Shown: positions 1 to 13,100 of the stretch, piece after piece | Layout: every line of letters starts with the position of its first letter | How positions within the stretch are numbered: the stretch's first letter is position 1 | Source of the DNA: Guyanagaster necrorhizus | Taxonomy: Eukaryota; Basidiomycota; Agaricomycetes; Agaricales; Physalacriaceae | Assembly: GCF_019112545.1 (NCBI RefSeq) | Contig: NW_025064907.1 | Coordinates: 186,001 to 250,000, forward strand | Direction: 5' to 3' | Length of the DNA stretch: 64,000 nucleotides | Notes under the pieces: generated by a model | Database searches by the model: none | The model's input: the letters and a program-made list of their open reading frames with translations, nothing else | What the model was told of the DNA's origin: nothing | Made by a program: the position numbers and the translations under genes

Positions 1-674
1 TCGGCGTTCCACAGACTATCTGAAGTTGCACAAACCCATAGCCGGCGAAGGGACAAATCAATCACTCATTTTCTTGAAAGTGCAGATTTTGCTCTTGTGG
101 TGCACTCTCCACAAACTCCAGAGAATATTGAGTGAGGAAAGTTTCAATGACATCAAGTCGGTCGTATTAATTGTTTGTGGGTCCGGTGAGGTGACCGAGA
201 TAGACCAATGCTGTGGCAAGATCAGGGACCGCCGGAATTAGCTCGTCCTCCTCACCGATCAGGATTACAAGATGGAAACAAAATTCTCACCTGATGGAAA
301 TCTCTTCGATGCTGAAGAAGCGGAGTTAGATGCGCTTGTAGATTGTTATCTCCAGTTATGTAATTGAAACCGTGATATTAGTGACCCTGTGATAAGCAGC
401 TTTATACAGAGTAGGAAAATTACCGAATTCTTCTTGTCTATCTATGTATGCATAAAAGACCTGGAAATCGCAATCAGGCAATCTTTGAAATATTATGCTG
501 TGTTGTAGGAGAAAACCATATGATTCAACTTTTTATGTCAATGAAACTTATTAATAGAACACAGGCTCCACAGGATCATATACATATCACACTGAACAGA
601 AATTCTTTGACAGTGAAATGTCATTCTATACTGTTTCATTCCTTGCCAGGTGAAGCATATAGTGTGTATCACCA
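1..674. other. Left flank of the copia insertion, no gene recognised
   Basis: No convincing coding sequence is seen. Short open stretches at 26-241 and around 258-366 show no recognisable motif and are broken by stops. The stretch is the genomic or older repeat DNA into which the copia element landed. Its continuation should be at 23768 onward, once the nested insertions are removed. It may be the end of an old gene or a decayed repeat. Confidence 0.4.
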
Positions 675-882
675 TGTTGGGATAGCAATCCCAAGCAAGT
701 ACAAGAACATACTCAAAGATACAATGCCAGTCAGCAGCAGCTGACTTGGATCATGATCTGGACTCATTTAGTATCTTATAGAAAGATCTTGAAGTAATAC
801 AAAATGCATTTAAGTAGAACATCTCTCTCTCAAGAAGCTAATTCTAATCCTCTGTACATTACTCTGCTCTCTACTTACAACA
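675..882 (+). repeat. copia 5' LTR (208 bp) and adjoining primer-binding site
   Basis: It matches 3778-3981 plus 23764-23767 along its length and carries the terminal inverted TGTTG...CAACA. The sequence directly after it (883 onward, ggttatgggccctgg) sits where the minus-strand primer-binding site belongs. The priming tRNA cannot be fixed by eye. Confidence 0.88.
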
Positions 883-965
883 GGTTATGGGCCCTGGCCA
901 TAACTGAACTTACATTGCTACTCACTTCACACTCTTTCATACTTTATGTACACACATAGAACTGC

Positions 966-1787
966 ATGGATAGCCAGTCTGTGTATAGAATTGACCCCCT
1001 TAAGGGCCCAGAAAATTATCCAACAAGGAAAATCAAGATGATTGATATCCTAACTGATTTAGGACTAATTGATTATGCAGATGAAAGCATTCTGACCCCA
1101 GCAGACACAACACTGGTGGCAGATTGGAAGAAGAGCAATAGGAAGGCTCTTTCAACAATAAGATTGTGGGTTTCAGATGGCCTGCTGGTATATATTGCTG
1201 GTTCAAAGACTTCAGCAGAAGCCTGAAAAGCTCTGAAAGATATGTATGAGTCCAGGGGACCCATGGGAATTGTCCTTGTCAGAAGGAAATTCTTCAGAGC
1301 TCAGTGTGAAGAAGGAGGAAACATAGAGGAGCATATTAGGACTTTGAGGTCTTATCAGGAGGAGCTGACATTCTTTAAGCAGAAAGTTGAGAAGGAGGAC
1401 TTCTCTATTACACTGCTTACATCACTCCCAGAATCATGGAATTCATTTATTTCATCAGTGGATACTGCTGATTTAAAAGATTCTTACAAGTTGATTTTCT
1501 GAATTCTTCAGGAAGACATCTGATTAAAGGAAAAGACTCCTGATCAGACCATGACACTTGCAGCACATGGCAAGAAGCTCAATTCAAAAGTTACATGTTA
1601 CAGATGTGGGAAAACTGGTCACATCAGGATAAATTGCCCAAATGGAAAGAAGAATTCCAGAAAGTCATGGAAAGAAAAGAGAAAGGGTCAGACTCAGACA
1701 CATGTTGCCAAATCAGACTCAGAAGAAGAAGACTATGTATTTTATGCAACAGATGTTGCACTTATCTCACTCTCAGGAGTATTATAG
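966..1787 (+). pseudogene. copia gag remnant with CCHC zinc knuckle
   Basis: Three fragments in line give a copia-type Gag: 966-1226 (residues like PLKGPENYPTRKIKM), 1242-1502 (a region with RTLRSYQEELTFF and LLTSLPESWNSF, typical of copia UBN2-like Gag) and 1551-1787 with a CCHC knuckle, CYRCGKTGHIRINC. Stops and frame changes separate the fragments, so no functional polyprotein is made. Gag packages the element RNA into virus-like particles. The fragments run straight into the protease remnant. Confidence 0.82.
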
Positions 1788-3771
1788 CTAGAGAACTCTG
1801 GCACTACCAGACATATAGTCAAAAATAGATTATATTTTTCTGACTATATAGTCTCTCACCCTTCATTGCTCAAGAAGGAGTCAGAGAGTAAAATCAAGCA
1901 GACTCCAGATGGAAATGATGGCATTTTAGATGATTTCATGGATGCTGGAAATGCCAAACCAAAAGAGGAAACAGCCTCTGATGTATCATTGATCAAATCA
2001 AAGTTCTCAATATAGTGTGGGAAAATAATCAAGCTATATGACAAATTGGCCCAGATTGCATCAAAGACCCAACTGAGTTACTGAACACTTCATAATCTAA
2101 GTGTATAAGCTGTAAAAACATTGGAACAACAGCATACCTCAGAAGAATCATCATTGGAAGCCATAAATGTTGCAATAGACTATGCATGCATTGGAGAAAC
2201 TGCAGACAACCTCAGTGATAAGCCATTAAGCCTTGAAGAAGCCAAGACAAAGCCAGACTGGCATTATTGGAAGAAAGCAATAAATGAAGAATACAATCTA
2301 TTGACTTCCCTAGGCATATAGCAGCTGAAAGAATTATCCAAAGACAGATTGCTTGTGGATTGCTTGTGGACTTACAGATTGAAAAGGGATGGTGATGGAA
2401 AAATCACTAGGTACAAGGCCAGACTTGTTGCAAAAGGATTTTCACAGGTATCCAGCATTGATTTCTTTGAGACATATGCATCTGTTGTCAGGCTGGACAC
2501 ATTCCACTTACTCATGGCAATTGCTGCTCAAAGAAACCTAATCATTCATGGAATGGATGTTGTTGGAGCTTACTTAAATGGTAAATTCAATGAATCCATT
2601 TATATGACACAGCCACCTGAATATTCAGATGGGAGTGAAAAAGTGGCACATCTCAAATTAATGTTGTATGGACTCAAGCAATCTGGCTGAGTTTGGAATG
2701 ACAAATTAAATGCTATATTTTTGGGACTTGGATACATCAGATTGATCAGTGATCAATGTGTGTACATCAGACAAATGAGTTCTGATCCTATAATTGTAGC
2801 TGTACATGTTGACAACATGATATTGCTTGCTTTAGATGATGAAACTATGTCTAAAATGAAAGAAGAGCTTAAGAAGAAGCTAAATATCACAGACATAGGA
2901 GAGATTCAATATATATTAGGCATAAAGATAGACAGGAATTGGGATAAGAGCATTATCACTCTATCTCAGAAGGCATATATTCTCAAGGTACTTGAGTGAA
3001 TGAGCATGAATGACTGCAAACCAGTTAAAATGCCTATGGACCTGAATGTATAGCTAGAGAAAATTCTGACAGAAGACCCATGAGGCATTGACACAGCCAC
3101 CAGGCAATATTACCATACTGGTGTCAGATCATTAATGTATATGGCCAATGGATTCCAGCCCAACATTGCACATGCTGTCACCAAATTAAGCAAGTATGTG
3201 CAGAATCTGGCTGCTGAGCATGTTACAGCCTTGAAGCAAGTTTTCTGCTATCTAAAGAGAACTCTAGACTTCAGAATCGCATATGGAGAGACTATGGATG
3301 AGCTGATACCTTATTCAGACTCAGACTGGAGAGAAGACAGAACAGATAGAAGATCAACATCTGGTTATGTCTGTATCTATACAAGAGGAGCTGTTACTTA
3401 GAGTTCAAAGAAACAGCCCACTGTAGCCTTATCCACTATGGAAGCAGAATATATGGCCCTCACACACACAATCCAGGAAGTAATTTGGCTACAAGCACTC
3501 TTAATCAAATTAGGATTGCCACTGTATGAAGCAATAACTATTTTCATTGACAACTAATCAGCAATCAAATTTGCTGAGAACTCTATATTTCATGCTTGAT
3601 CAAAGCATATAGACATATGGCACCACTTTGTTTATGAGTGCATAGCTTCAAATGAAGTCAAAGTTCAGCACTGCATATCAGAAGAGAACTTAGCAGATAT
3701 ATTCACTAAAGACCTACCAAGACCATTACATGGGTATCTATCTGCAAGTATTCTAGGAACTCAGAATTGAG
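1788..3771 (+). pseudogene. copia pol remnant: protease, RT, RNase H; integrase absent
   Basis: A protease trace at about 1793-1850 reads NSGTTRHIVKNRLYF, where the catalytic Asp of the expected DSG is Asn. RT begins near 2220 and includes the run WTYRLKRDGDGKITRYKARL and VVGAYLNG. Its active-site region reads AVHVDNMILL at about 2800, where YVDD is expected, so the second Asp is Asn. RNase H includes YSDSDWREDRTDRRSTSGY at about 3315. Only about 250-300 bp separate protease and RT, so the zinc-binding and catalytic integrase core (normally about 1 kb or more) is missing. Stops interrupt every domain. The purine run gagggggagtg at 3769-3779 is the polypurine tract. Confidence 0.83.
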
Positions 3772-3777
3772 GGGGAG

Positions 3778-3981
3778 TGTTGGGATAGCAATTTCAAGTG
3801 AGTATGAGAATGTACTTGAAGATACAACACCAGTCAGTGGCAGCTGACTTAGATTGTGATCCAGACTTATTTAGTATCTCATAGAAAGATCTCAAAGTAA
3901 TATAAAATGTATTTAAGTAGAATGTCTCTCTCTTGAGAGGCTAATTCTAATCCTCTGTACATTACTCTGCTCTCTACTTAC
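3778..3981 (+). repeat. copia 3' LTR, main part (last 4 bp at 23764-23767)
   Basis: These 204 bp match the 5' LTR of the copia element. The LTR is cut after ...cttac by element A. The repeat cttac reappears at 23759-23763 and the missing LTR end, aaca, follows at 23764-23767, so the total length is again 208 bp. Confidence 0.9.
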
Positions 3982-4450
3982 TGTTAGGCTCAAGCTGCAC
4001 ATGATAAACTAGCACATGATAAACTAATGTGGCTTCATGTTTGAGCCTTCTGTTAGAGTCCACTTTTATATACTATTATTGACTCCCTATGCTTCAAGGC
4101 TTTGTGTGACTAGCTCAAGAGTAGAATGAGATGGAATAAACTTTAGCTTGAAGCTGGGTTGCTCCAGCAAGAGTGAGCCTCTTAAATACTACACAAGTCC
4201 TGTGCTAAATATAATACTACTAATTGTGTGTTGCTGAGTTCTTTGTGCTTATTGTCCTTGAGCATCATTACCATATATAAAAGAATAGTTGTGCATCATC
4301 AAGCAACACTGTTGCATCAAAAGACAATGACTGACTTGGCTGTTTGTGATGACCTAAGCCTTGTCTCATGGTCTTAAGCACCTGTGTTTTAGTGCTCTGA
4401 CTAAGCATAAATAGGAGTTAATTATGAAAGGAAATAGAAAAATCATAACA
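3982..4450 (-). repeat. Element A 3' LTR (469 bp)
   Basis: It starts tgttaggctcaagc and ends aatcataaca. It pairs with 15330-15590 plus 23551-23758 (261 + 208 = 469 bp). On the sense (minus) strand it holds the TATA-like box and the self-priming segment, but the segment reads agcttcaagctaa, one CG-to-CA change away from a full match to the primer-binding site. Confidence 0.92.
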
Positions 4451-4490
4451 TTACCCTCTCCTTAAGACCATCATCCTGATGGCTTAATTT
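4451..4490 (-). promoter_or_regulatory. Element A polypurine tract and adjoining stem-loop
   Basis: Next to the LTR the minus strand carries a purine run (complement of ttaccctctcctt), the plus-strand priming site. Beside it (4462-4487) lies an inverted repeat: arms TTAAG(A)CCATC and GATGGCTTAA around a 5-nt loop, with one bulged base. The same hairpin sits at this spot in B, D, E and F. Confidence 0.7.
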
Positions 4491-4494
4491 AGAG

Positions 4495-7400
4495 AGAGTT
4501 TATAGTCATGTATGGCATTGTTAGCATTTATTTGTTTTTCATTGACCCATTGGTTGGATTCTGGGCCATATTCTTTTCAGCTGATAAGGTAGTCAACTGT
4601 TATTGTTGAACCACTCCCTTTTGCATGGATTTTGTGTAACTTATGATTTAGAACTTGATCAACTTCATAGTGCTCTTTGTCATCAATAAGATTGAGGAGC
4701 AGGAGAGATGGGTGTTTCTGGTTCAGGAAGGCCAGTGCAATGTAAGGGGTTAATAATGTCTCATTAAAGATATTGTGGACCTTCCAGGCAGTTGGGAGCT
4801 TAATTTTATAAGCACTGGCCTCAATCTTAATCAGGATTTGGAATAGGCTGGTATGCTTATCAGCCAGTTTTTGTTTTGGACAAGAGAGATAGAGGTTCAT
4901 AGTGTTGAGCCATACTTTATCACTGGTAACATAATTATATGATGGCCAATGATGTTTGTCATATTGGTTTTTCATTGCTGATGTGGCTTTGTCTAGAGCC
5001 ATTTTTGTCTCAGCATGAATCTTGGTCATGGTAGCAGTGAAGTCAGTGGAGGAGGGGATTGTTGTGCAGTGTCATTCAGTGTGCATAACATTTGGGTGTC
5101 ATCTATAGTTGATGAAGAATGATGTTCTTCTCATCACAGTGAAGAGGATCTGAGCATGCACAAGATGAAAACAGATACAGCAGAGCATTATCCACTGTCC
5201 ACACTTACACCAATACACACACAAAACTCTTAGTTTGTGGGAGGATTATAATGTGATAAAAGTAGCAATCAACAAATATAATTGTCTTCTTCAATGAGAT
5301 CACAGTGTGTGAACAGTAATAGCATGCTTACAACAGTCCAAGACCTTTCTAAGTCTCAAAGGTTTTTGTTTTATCAAAACAAGAGGTGGCAACTGGTGTT
5401 GCTGGGCCTTAAGGCAAAGAGTACCACAGTTCAATACAATACATCAAAACACTCTCTCAAAACTCTCAAATAGTTCCAAGCACAGCTCAGATCAACTCAA
5501 ATCCCTAACACACACATAATACACAACTCAAAGCTTTGCACTCTAAGCAAAAACCAATCACAAACATATCCACAAGTGACCCAAAAGCACAGATCTCTGT
5601 TCACAAGTTTCCAAACCAATCATAGACCCACAGGATTCAAACCTATATGATCCAGAGACACAAACACAATAAAATCCTGTCCAACAGACCAAAGAGTTTG
5701 AACCTCTGCCACCTGTAGTGCCATGCATCACAAATACCTCAAAAACTCAAGATGATGCCCTTCAGACACCACTCTCTTATTCTCAGGTTAGAGTGCAATC
5801 CAAAACCTCTTATCAAACTGGGCTTAAGTCCTTCATGAGCTTTGATGCCTTGCTTAGTTCTTACAGCTCTCTCAAGGATATTCAATAACAAGTTTATTCT
5901 CTCACCTGAAGTTACAAACACAAGCCCAGAGCTAGAGTGCAAGGCTTTCTGTACCCAATACACTGCAACTGTGGAGGTTGGAAACTTGCATCTCTACTCA
6001 TACAATACCATATTTAAATACTCTACTAGGATACTTACTAATACAATCCTACTATGATATCTTTAAAGTGCAGGACTCTATGTCAGATCCTGTGGGTATT
6101 ATTCATGTGCATATTGCAGTTGCCACACTTATTCTCTTCTGGATCAGGACTGCACAATGTTTCCTCACTAGCTGGCCTTGGCTAGCTGGCCTAGCCCAGT
6201 CTGCTCACTTTATTCTTATCTCAGTGGCACATCTCTGACAGTGGTAAACTGTTCTGGACCCCCAGAGTTATCTCCCATGTCTGAAGTCAGCCACAATAGT
6301 TATGTTCTCTTCTCCAGTGTCTTAACATTCTCTCCAGCTCATAAATTGCACTGCTTCTGGCCTGACATGCATTAATTAACTTACCCAATATGGTATGTGT
6401 CATACCATGGTGTGATGCAGAGTCTCTCACTATGTTAAGTGCACTAAGGCATGGTAAGTATGCATGCAAGTCTCTGAGCAGTACACATGCTATTCATCTC
6501 TGAGAGTAGTATTCCTCTATTTATTTCTTTGTTGCCATCATGTTATTTCTCTGTTCAGCACCCCATTATTCAGATACCTTTCTTTGGGTCTCAGTTTCCT
6601 GTTCTAAGACATGTTCCATCAGTGCATCATTGATCAATGTGATCAGAATTGCTGATCATATTTCAATCATAGTCTTTTTATTTTTAGTATGTCCTCTTGT
6701 AATAGTATTGGCACATTTAGGGCCAAGTGCTGGGACCTCACATGCAGCCTAATCCCTCTGGTATTAGTCTGTTACTAGGCCATGCACTCTGCTTATTGTT
6801 ACTTCAGTTTAGTATTATGATAGCTAGGTTTCTGTGTGCTCTAGTCCTATATTCTGTTACATGCTTACTGGACTGGAATGCAGTTCATGTATTCACAATT
6901 TTTGCAATTTTACATGTCTGAACATGGAGAGGGCATGTCAACAGAGTGGACCCAATTGTTATGTTGGAAGGCTGTGAGGGCCAACCATTCCATCTAATCA
7001 TCTTATTGATAATTAATGAAGAGATGAAGGTATTTTTCAATCTCCTGGTTTGCACATTCTGTTTGGCCATCAGTTTGAGGATGGTATGTGGTGGATGTGT
7101 TTTGTTTGATGTTTATTAGGCAGTAGAGGTCATCAAGAAATTTTGAGACAAACTGGGATCCCCTGTCTGAAATAACAACTTGAGACATGCTATATTTGGC
7201 ATACACTTCATCACATAAGATCTTGGCTCACCCTTCAGAGGTTAATTTGGTGGAACAGGCTATCAGGATGATTGCCTTTGAGAAGTGATTGACTATGACC
7301 AGAATTGCATTATAGCTATTATAGTCTGGAAGACTGATGATCATATCAACAGAGATGTGAGTCTATAGTGTTGCTGGTACCTCATTGGAGTGTAGTGAGG

Positions 7401-10175
7401 CTGCTCATGTCTGCATGAATGTTTTCCCCCACTGACAAACCTTGCATGCTTTGACATACATGATGATATTATTGCTCATTTTGGGCTACTAGTATTCTCA
7501 TAATACCAATTCCTTGGTTTTGGTGATACCAGGGTGTCTGGCAGTGGCATGATCATGACAAGTGGCAATAATCTTGCCACATAGTCTGTGGTCTCATGGG
7601 ATGTAGATTCATCCATCATAATGGATTAGTCCTTTCTCTTTCATCATCCCTCATTTGTGATTGAGAGATGAGACTACCCATTGATCTCATTTATGACTAT
7701 CCCTTGTTGTGCTTTTTATGTGCTCATGGATCTTCTCCTTGGTTGGCATTATCATGGCCCTGAAGTGTTCAGGCTGTAGCAGAGTGACTCTTTTGTTATC
7801 TGCTCCTCTCTGATCATGATCTGCCCTTCAGCTAAGAAGATCAGCCTTCTTGTTTGCTATCCCCATCTTGTGGTAAAGCATATACTAATAATGGCTGAGT
7901 TCAGTGACTTATTGGGCTTGTCGATGATTGAGTTTTTGGGATTGTTAGAAGTATCGGAGGTTTTGATAATCTGTCCAGATCTGAAAGACCTCTGCAGCTC
8001 CAATCAGATAATGCTGTCATTCTTCAAGGGCAATCATGATAGCAAGGAGTTCCTTGTCATAGATCTCATAGTTCTGTTTGGTAACCATGAGTGCCTTGGA
8101 TGGGAATACAACAGGTTGCCACTTCTTGTCCTATTCTTGGAAGAGTACTGCTCTGATGGCTCCCTTGCTGGAGTCGGCTTCAACTCAGAATCTCTCTTCT
8201 TGAGTCGGGATGGTGAGGGTGATGTCCTCGGTGAGTTGTCACTTCAAGTTGTCAAAGGCTGCTTGCTGGAACAGCCCTCAAGTCCAAGGGGCATTACCCA
8301 TCAGTTGTGTCATTGGTCAGACAATCTTGCTATAATTTCAGATGAAGCATCAGTAGAAATTTGTGAATGTGAGGAATGATTGTAATTCCTTTTTCTTGGT
8401 CATTTCCAGCCATTCTACCACTCCTGCAACTTTGATGGAATCCATACAGATGCTTCCTTTGCTAATAATAACCCTGAGATACTTGGTTTTGAGTACTTTG
8501 AATTTGCACTTCTCCACCTTGAGGAATAGCTTGTGTTTTCTTATCAGAGCTAGTGCTTGCCATACTATCTCTCAATGATTCTCTCTTGTTTTTGACATGA
8601 TTAGGATATTGTCAAGATAGATGGTGACCTTCTCAGTGGTAATGAGATCTTTGAATATATTGTTCATCATCCACTGAAAGGTCACCAGAGAATTGGTGAG
8701 CCCAAAGAATATGACTGTCAGCTCAAACAACCCTCGATTTGTTCTGAATGCAGCCTTCCATTTATCTTCTTTCTTGATGCAGACATTGTTGTATCTCTAC
8801 TGGACATCGAGTTTGATATAATATTTGGCCTCTTGAAGCTTGTCCATTAGTTCCAAGATCAATGAAAGGGGATAATGATTTTTGATTGGCATCTCATTAA
8901 ATCATCAATAGTCCTGGACTAGCCAGAGTTTGCCATCTTTTTTCTTGATGAAGAAGAATGATGATGCCATAGGGGACTTCAATGGTTGAATCCACCCACT
9001 GGACAGATTCTCATCCAAAAACTTGTCAAGTTCTTTTTGTTCATTGTTGCTGAAAGGATAGATTTTGCAGTCCAGGTTGGCATTGGCATTCAGGATCAGC
9101 TCGATTGCATGATCCCATGGTTTTAGCCCTGGTAGCTCATTAAAACTCTCTTTCTCAAACAAGTCCTTGAAGTCACATGCCCATTCAGACACTATCTCTT
9201 CAAAGGTCCTTTCCTTCCTCTGTTCATTGGCCTTGGTGGCCAGATTATTGGCATGGTGAATAGAGTGAATGTGTAGCTCATGTTGGAGATCGACAGCAAG
9301 AATGGTTTTCCTCTCTTCCATCTCTTCATCTCACCAATCTTCTGGATCTTTATCAGGTAATTCAAATGGGATTTTCTGACAATGGCATCTGGTGAATGTG
9401 ATCCACCTGGTTTTCCAGTTGATCAGTGGATTATGGCATATCAGCCAATCATGGCCAAGAAAGACTTCCTTGGTTCCAAGATCTATGACCATCAGGTCAA
9501 TTCATTTGGAATGATCACCAATAGTGAGTCAGAGTTCTATGAATTCAGTGATCAAACCAGCTTGGTTTTTGGTTCTGTCAGCATTATATACTGGAATTGG
9601 GGCTGCAGTGGCCTGGGTGGGAAGCTTATGCCTGTTGACAAAAGCATGGTTGATAGAACTTCCTATGCACCCACTGTCAATCAGAGTGGTTACTGCATGA
9701 AGGGATCAAGACATAAGAGTCTCGATTTGGGCTTTAGCAAGTAAATCTCATCCTGTTGTCTTGGATCATCAAATAAATTTTCAGGGTCCATGGAGTTTAT
9801 CAAGCCACTCCAAGGCTCAGCACCATTCAGCCATCCTTATCCCTTCCACTATTTCATTGATTACTTCTTCAGCTTGGATCCAGTGAACCCAGTTCTTGAG
9901 CATGGCTTTTGCTGCTGCTTTGTCCTTGGCTTCTTTGATGGCTCTCCAAGTCCATTCAGTGTCAAATGGCTTGAGCCAAGTGTTAGGGCCCTCTGCCCCT
10001 GTTCAGCCTGGAGGCATTTGAGTTTTCTGGTTTTTCTGTGGTTCTTGAGTGTGTGGTGTAATAATGGGTATATTCAAATGCACTTTATATATTGTTGTAA
10101 CTACAGAGGGGTTATCAGTCCATCCAGCAGCTGTCAGGAGCACACTATAGTTCTGGGCTGACTCAGTGAAACTCT
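4495..10175 (-). pseudogene. Element A pol remnant (protease-RT-RNase H-integrase-chromodomain), split by C copy 1
   Basis: On the minus strand from right to left: aspartic protease with LIDSGCIGSS near 9640-9690; a pre-RT region and RT at 9321-8200 ([11 protein letters not shown] near 8910-8950); an RT active site reading YLDN at about 8600-8625, with the second catalytic Asp lost; RNase H at about 8250-7800; integrase at about 7640-6945 (ISDRGSQFVSKFLDDLY, HPQTDGQTECANQE at 7003-7206), continuing beyond the 5140-6944 insert; integrase C-terminal part at 4577-5029; and a chromodomain (TVDYLIS, with Trp/Asn of NQWVN nearby). Frequent stops make it non-functional. Removing the insert and one acag copy restores the spacing seen in B. 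Confidence 0.85.
5140..6940. mobile_element. Element C copy 1: 1.8 kb TG...CA insertion without coding capacity
   Basis: A 1801-bp block starting tgaagagg and ending gggcatgtca interrupts the integrase of element A. It is flanked by the 4-bp duplication acag (5136-5139 and 6941-6944). Removing block plus one acag gives exactly the spacing found at the same place in element B. The near copy at 13263-15091 has the same ends. No long ORF, no terminal inverted repeat beyond TG...CA and no protein motif is seen. It is most simply a large solo LTR or a non-autonomous LTR-type element; orientation is unknown. Confidence 0.85.
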
Positions 10176-13100
10176 TCACTGATCAGCCTTCTCTTTTACC
10201 TCCTCAACCTTAGTTTCCTTTCCAAGGTCTTCTTCTTCCTTCTGCAATTCTGTGATTTGGGCTTGGATGTCTTTTCTGGTTCATTTCTTTTTAGGACAGT
10301 CCTTTGCCATATGGCCCTTCTGACCACAATTGAAACATTTGCCCTCCTTCTTCATTTGGTCTATATCTATTAGCTTTCCAGTTCTGGTATATGTTGTTCT
10401 GGTTCCCATCTTCTGTGTCCCATAGGCAGGGGCCATCAAGGGTCCCAATGATTTCTCAGCAGTTTGCTCTGACTTGTTTGGGATTGGCAGAGTTGGTTTT
10501 TTGGTGTAATCCTGGAGGGTCAATGACTCCACTTTCTGCCTTTGTCATTCCTTGTACATTTCAACGATTCATTCCTTCCATTCATTATATCTGACTGGCA
10601 TTAATGCTTTAACACTGATTGCTGAAATCATTGTGATATATGAGGAAGGGATGCCTCTCTTGAGGGCCTTGACCATTTGTCCATTGTTTGTGGTATCATT
10701 TTGTATTTCAGCAAGCTTTGTGAGGTATTCTAGCTCATCAAAATAGTTTATAGCCACTTTGTCTCTCATCTTATATTCTTTGATCTTCTGCTTGTGCACT
10801 TCTTGCACTGCAGGGTCAATGAATTTGTCATTCAGCATTTGTTTGAATACTGGCCATGAGGGATATCGGTAATGCTTCCAAGTTGATGATTGGAAGCTCA
10901 GAGAGATCAGAATCCACTAGGTTTTTGCCTTCTCTTTGAGATAAGAGGTGGCAAATATGACTTTGTTTATATCAGAACCAAGATATCTGATATAGACCTC
11001 GAAATATTGTTTGCAATCGACCAGGAACCAATCAATATTATCAGAGACTCCCTTGAAGGGATGAGGTTTTTGAAGTAGATCAGGTTGGCACTGTAAGACA
11101 GTGGTATTTTCAGGCAGCAGGCCCATTGGGTTGAGCCATTCTGAGAATGGGGGTCAACTCCATTCTCTTGGAGGCCCAGGGAAAGAGTAAAGAGAGTTGT
11201 CATCAGCCACTGGACTCTTCTGTAGTGCTGTTTCTTTTCAGACAATAAAGCTGTCTTGAATAGTGAATTCTAGTCAAACAGCTTCTGGATCATCCTGTGC
11301 TAGCTCCTTCCCTTTTCCACTTCCTGTTGCTATATCTGATGGGGGTTGAGCCTCTAAGAGTCAGCTTTCTTTGCTGATCCATGGGTTTGGGGTTTTTTCA
11401 TACTATTGCATCAGGAAAACTGGCTAGTGTCAGCTTTTAGCAAGCTGAGCTGCCATACTTTGAGTAGATAGGCTTGATATTTTGGCTCTACTGCAGATGG
11501 ATGGTGCCATGTATATGGCTTGTTTCAGTGGAATAGGTGGGGAATTCAGCATTGGTTGTGGTTGGGCTATGGTTTGATAAGAGGGCATCAGCTTGAGAGG
11601 ATCTTCTGGATGCCACCAGCTATATTCTTTCCAGGTGTACTTTGTCATGGCATACTGTAAAATACTTTGTTTTTCAGTGTCATTTGCATGTTTATACTTT
11701 AATCCTAGAGATGTTACCCACCAGTGGATGTCTCTCCATAAAAAAAGTATCTCCTGCTCATACAGTCCTTGGTACTCCTTTCTTCTTTCCTGTTCCATTT
11801 CTTCCTTTAATATTTCTTCATCAGTTTCTTTGGCAGCATATTTCATAAATTGCCTGAGCTCGAAGGGCCCCTCACTGTCCTCTTCATTGCCCTCATCTCT
11901 GCTGTCCTCTTCTTTAAGGAGGAAACTGACAGGCAGGTCATAGATAGATGGGATGACTGGCCTGAGAGTTGTCAGAGAGCTCATCATCAATCCTAATACT
12001 AGGCCCAGCCATATTTGGGTCAGATCCAGGGGCTGTGTGCCAGATGAGGGGATTTTGGAGCTGACTGTATCAAGTTCTGCTGCACACTCTTTCCTCCTCC
12101 AGTTCTCAGCTATAGAGACTGAAGTTTCATTAGAATCCAGGATCAAGAAACTGATGGATGACTCTACTTTCCAGGAATTGGTGGAGGGCTCTGTCAGAGA
12201 CATGGGTGTTGTCAGGTACCTGGAGCCTATAGACTCCAAGGATAGAGTCAGCATCAGAGGAAATGGTATTAGTCCTGGCAGAGTATTGGAGAGAAGAGAG
12301 GCAATTACTGTCCCCCATGACTTGGCTTCTTCTGATGGCTTCATTTCTGATAACAGCACTGCCTGATCCTATCCATGGATCAGCTTCTAAATTGGGCTCC
12401 CTGAAGGGGGATCCCAAGAAGTCAGTTTGGAGGCCATAATGACTAAGAGAGGCCAACTCCAATCTGGCAGCCTCTTCTTGTCATTCTCATTGTTGTCTTT
12501 GATGATTGTATTCAGCTTCTTCATACTCTCACTGTGCTTCTGCCTGCACATATTTGATAAGCTCTTTCCAGACTCACTCAACCTCTGCTTGCCAGGCTCA
12601 ATTCTGCTGCTGCTGCTGCTATACTGCATCATCATAGTTAAAGGGGACCTTAAGGTCTCAATCTGGAAAAACTCATCATATAATTCTATCTCAGGCAATC
12701 CTGCCCCTTGTGCTGGCTGTCCCTGCCTCTAGCTAGCTTCCAACATGGAGATGGTTCTGGGGATCCTCTGCTGCAGTGATGGTGAGCTCCACATTCACAA
12801 AATTCTGATAGATGGTTCTTCCATGGAGGTCATCAAGCTCTAGCCTGCTGAGGGATGGGCTTAGCTCAGGGGTAGCATAGAGGGAATTGTGGAGGGAGTT
12901 GGAGGTTGTCTGGGGTCTTAAAGCCACCTGAGGGGCATCAAGAGAGTCCCAAGCATGGTTTCCAATCCCTGAGATGTTTGAGGTGATGGAATAGCTGGGG
13001 ATGAGGGCATCCAAAGAGACATCACCAGGGATCTCCTCAAGCTTCTGAGTGACATTCATTGTCTAAGGGTTTCAGAATCCTGCAAAAGCAGGGTCTTGGT

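Noticed and set aside
5282..5473. 63-codon ORF identical in both C copies
   Set aside because: Identity extends well beyond the ORF into non-coding bases and has no codon signature; it reflects the identical 533-bp block.
5140..6940. Element C as a cut-and-paste DNA transposon
   Set aside because: The ends are only TG...CA with no longer inverted repeat, and the duplications are 4 bp in LTR-like fashion; no transposase.
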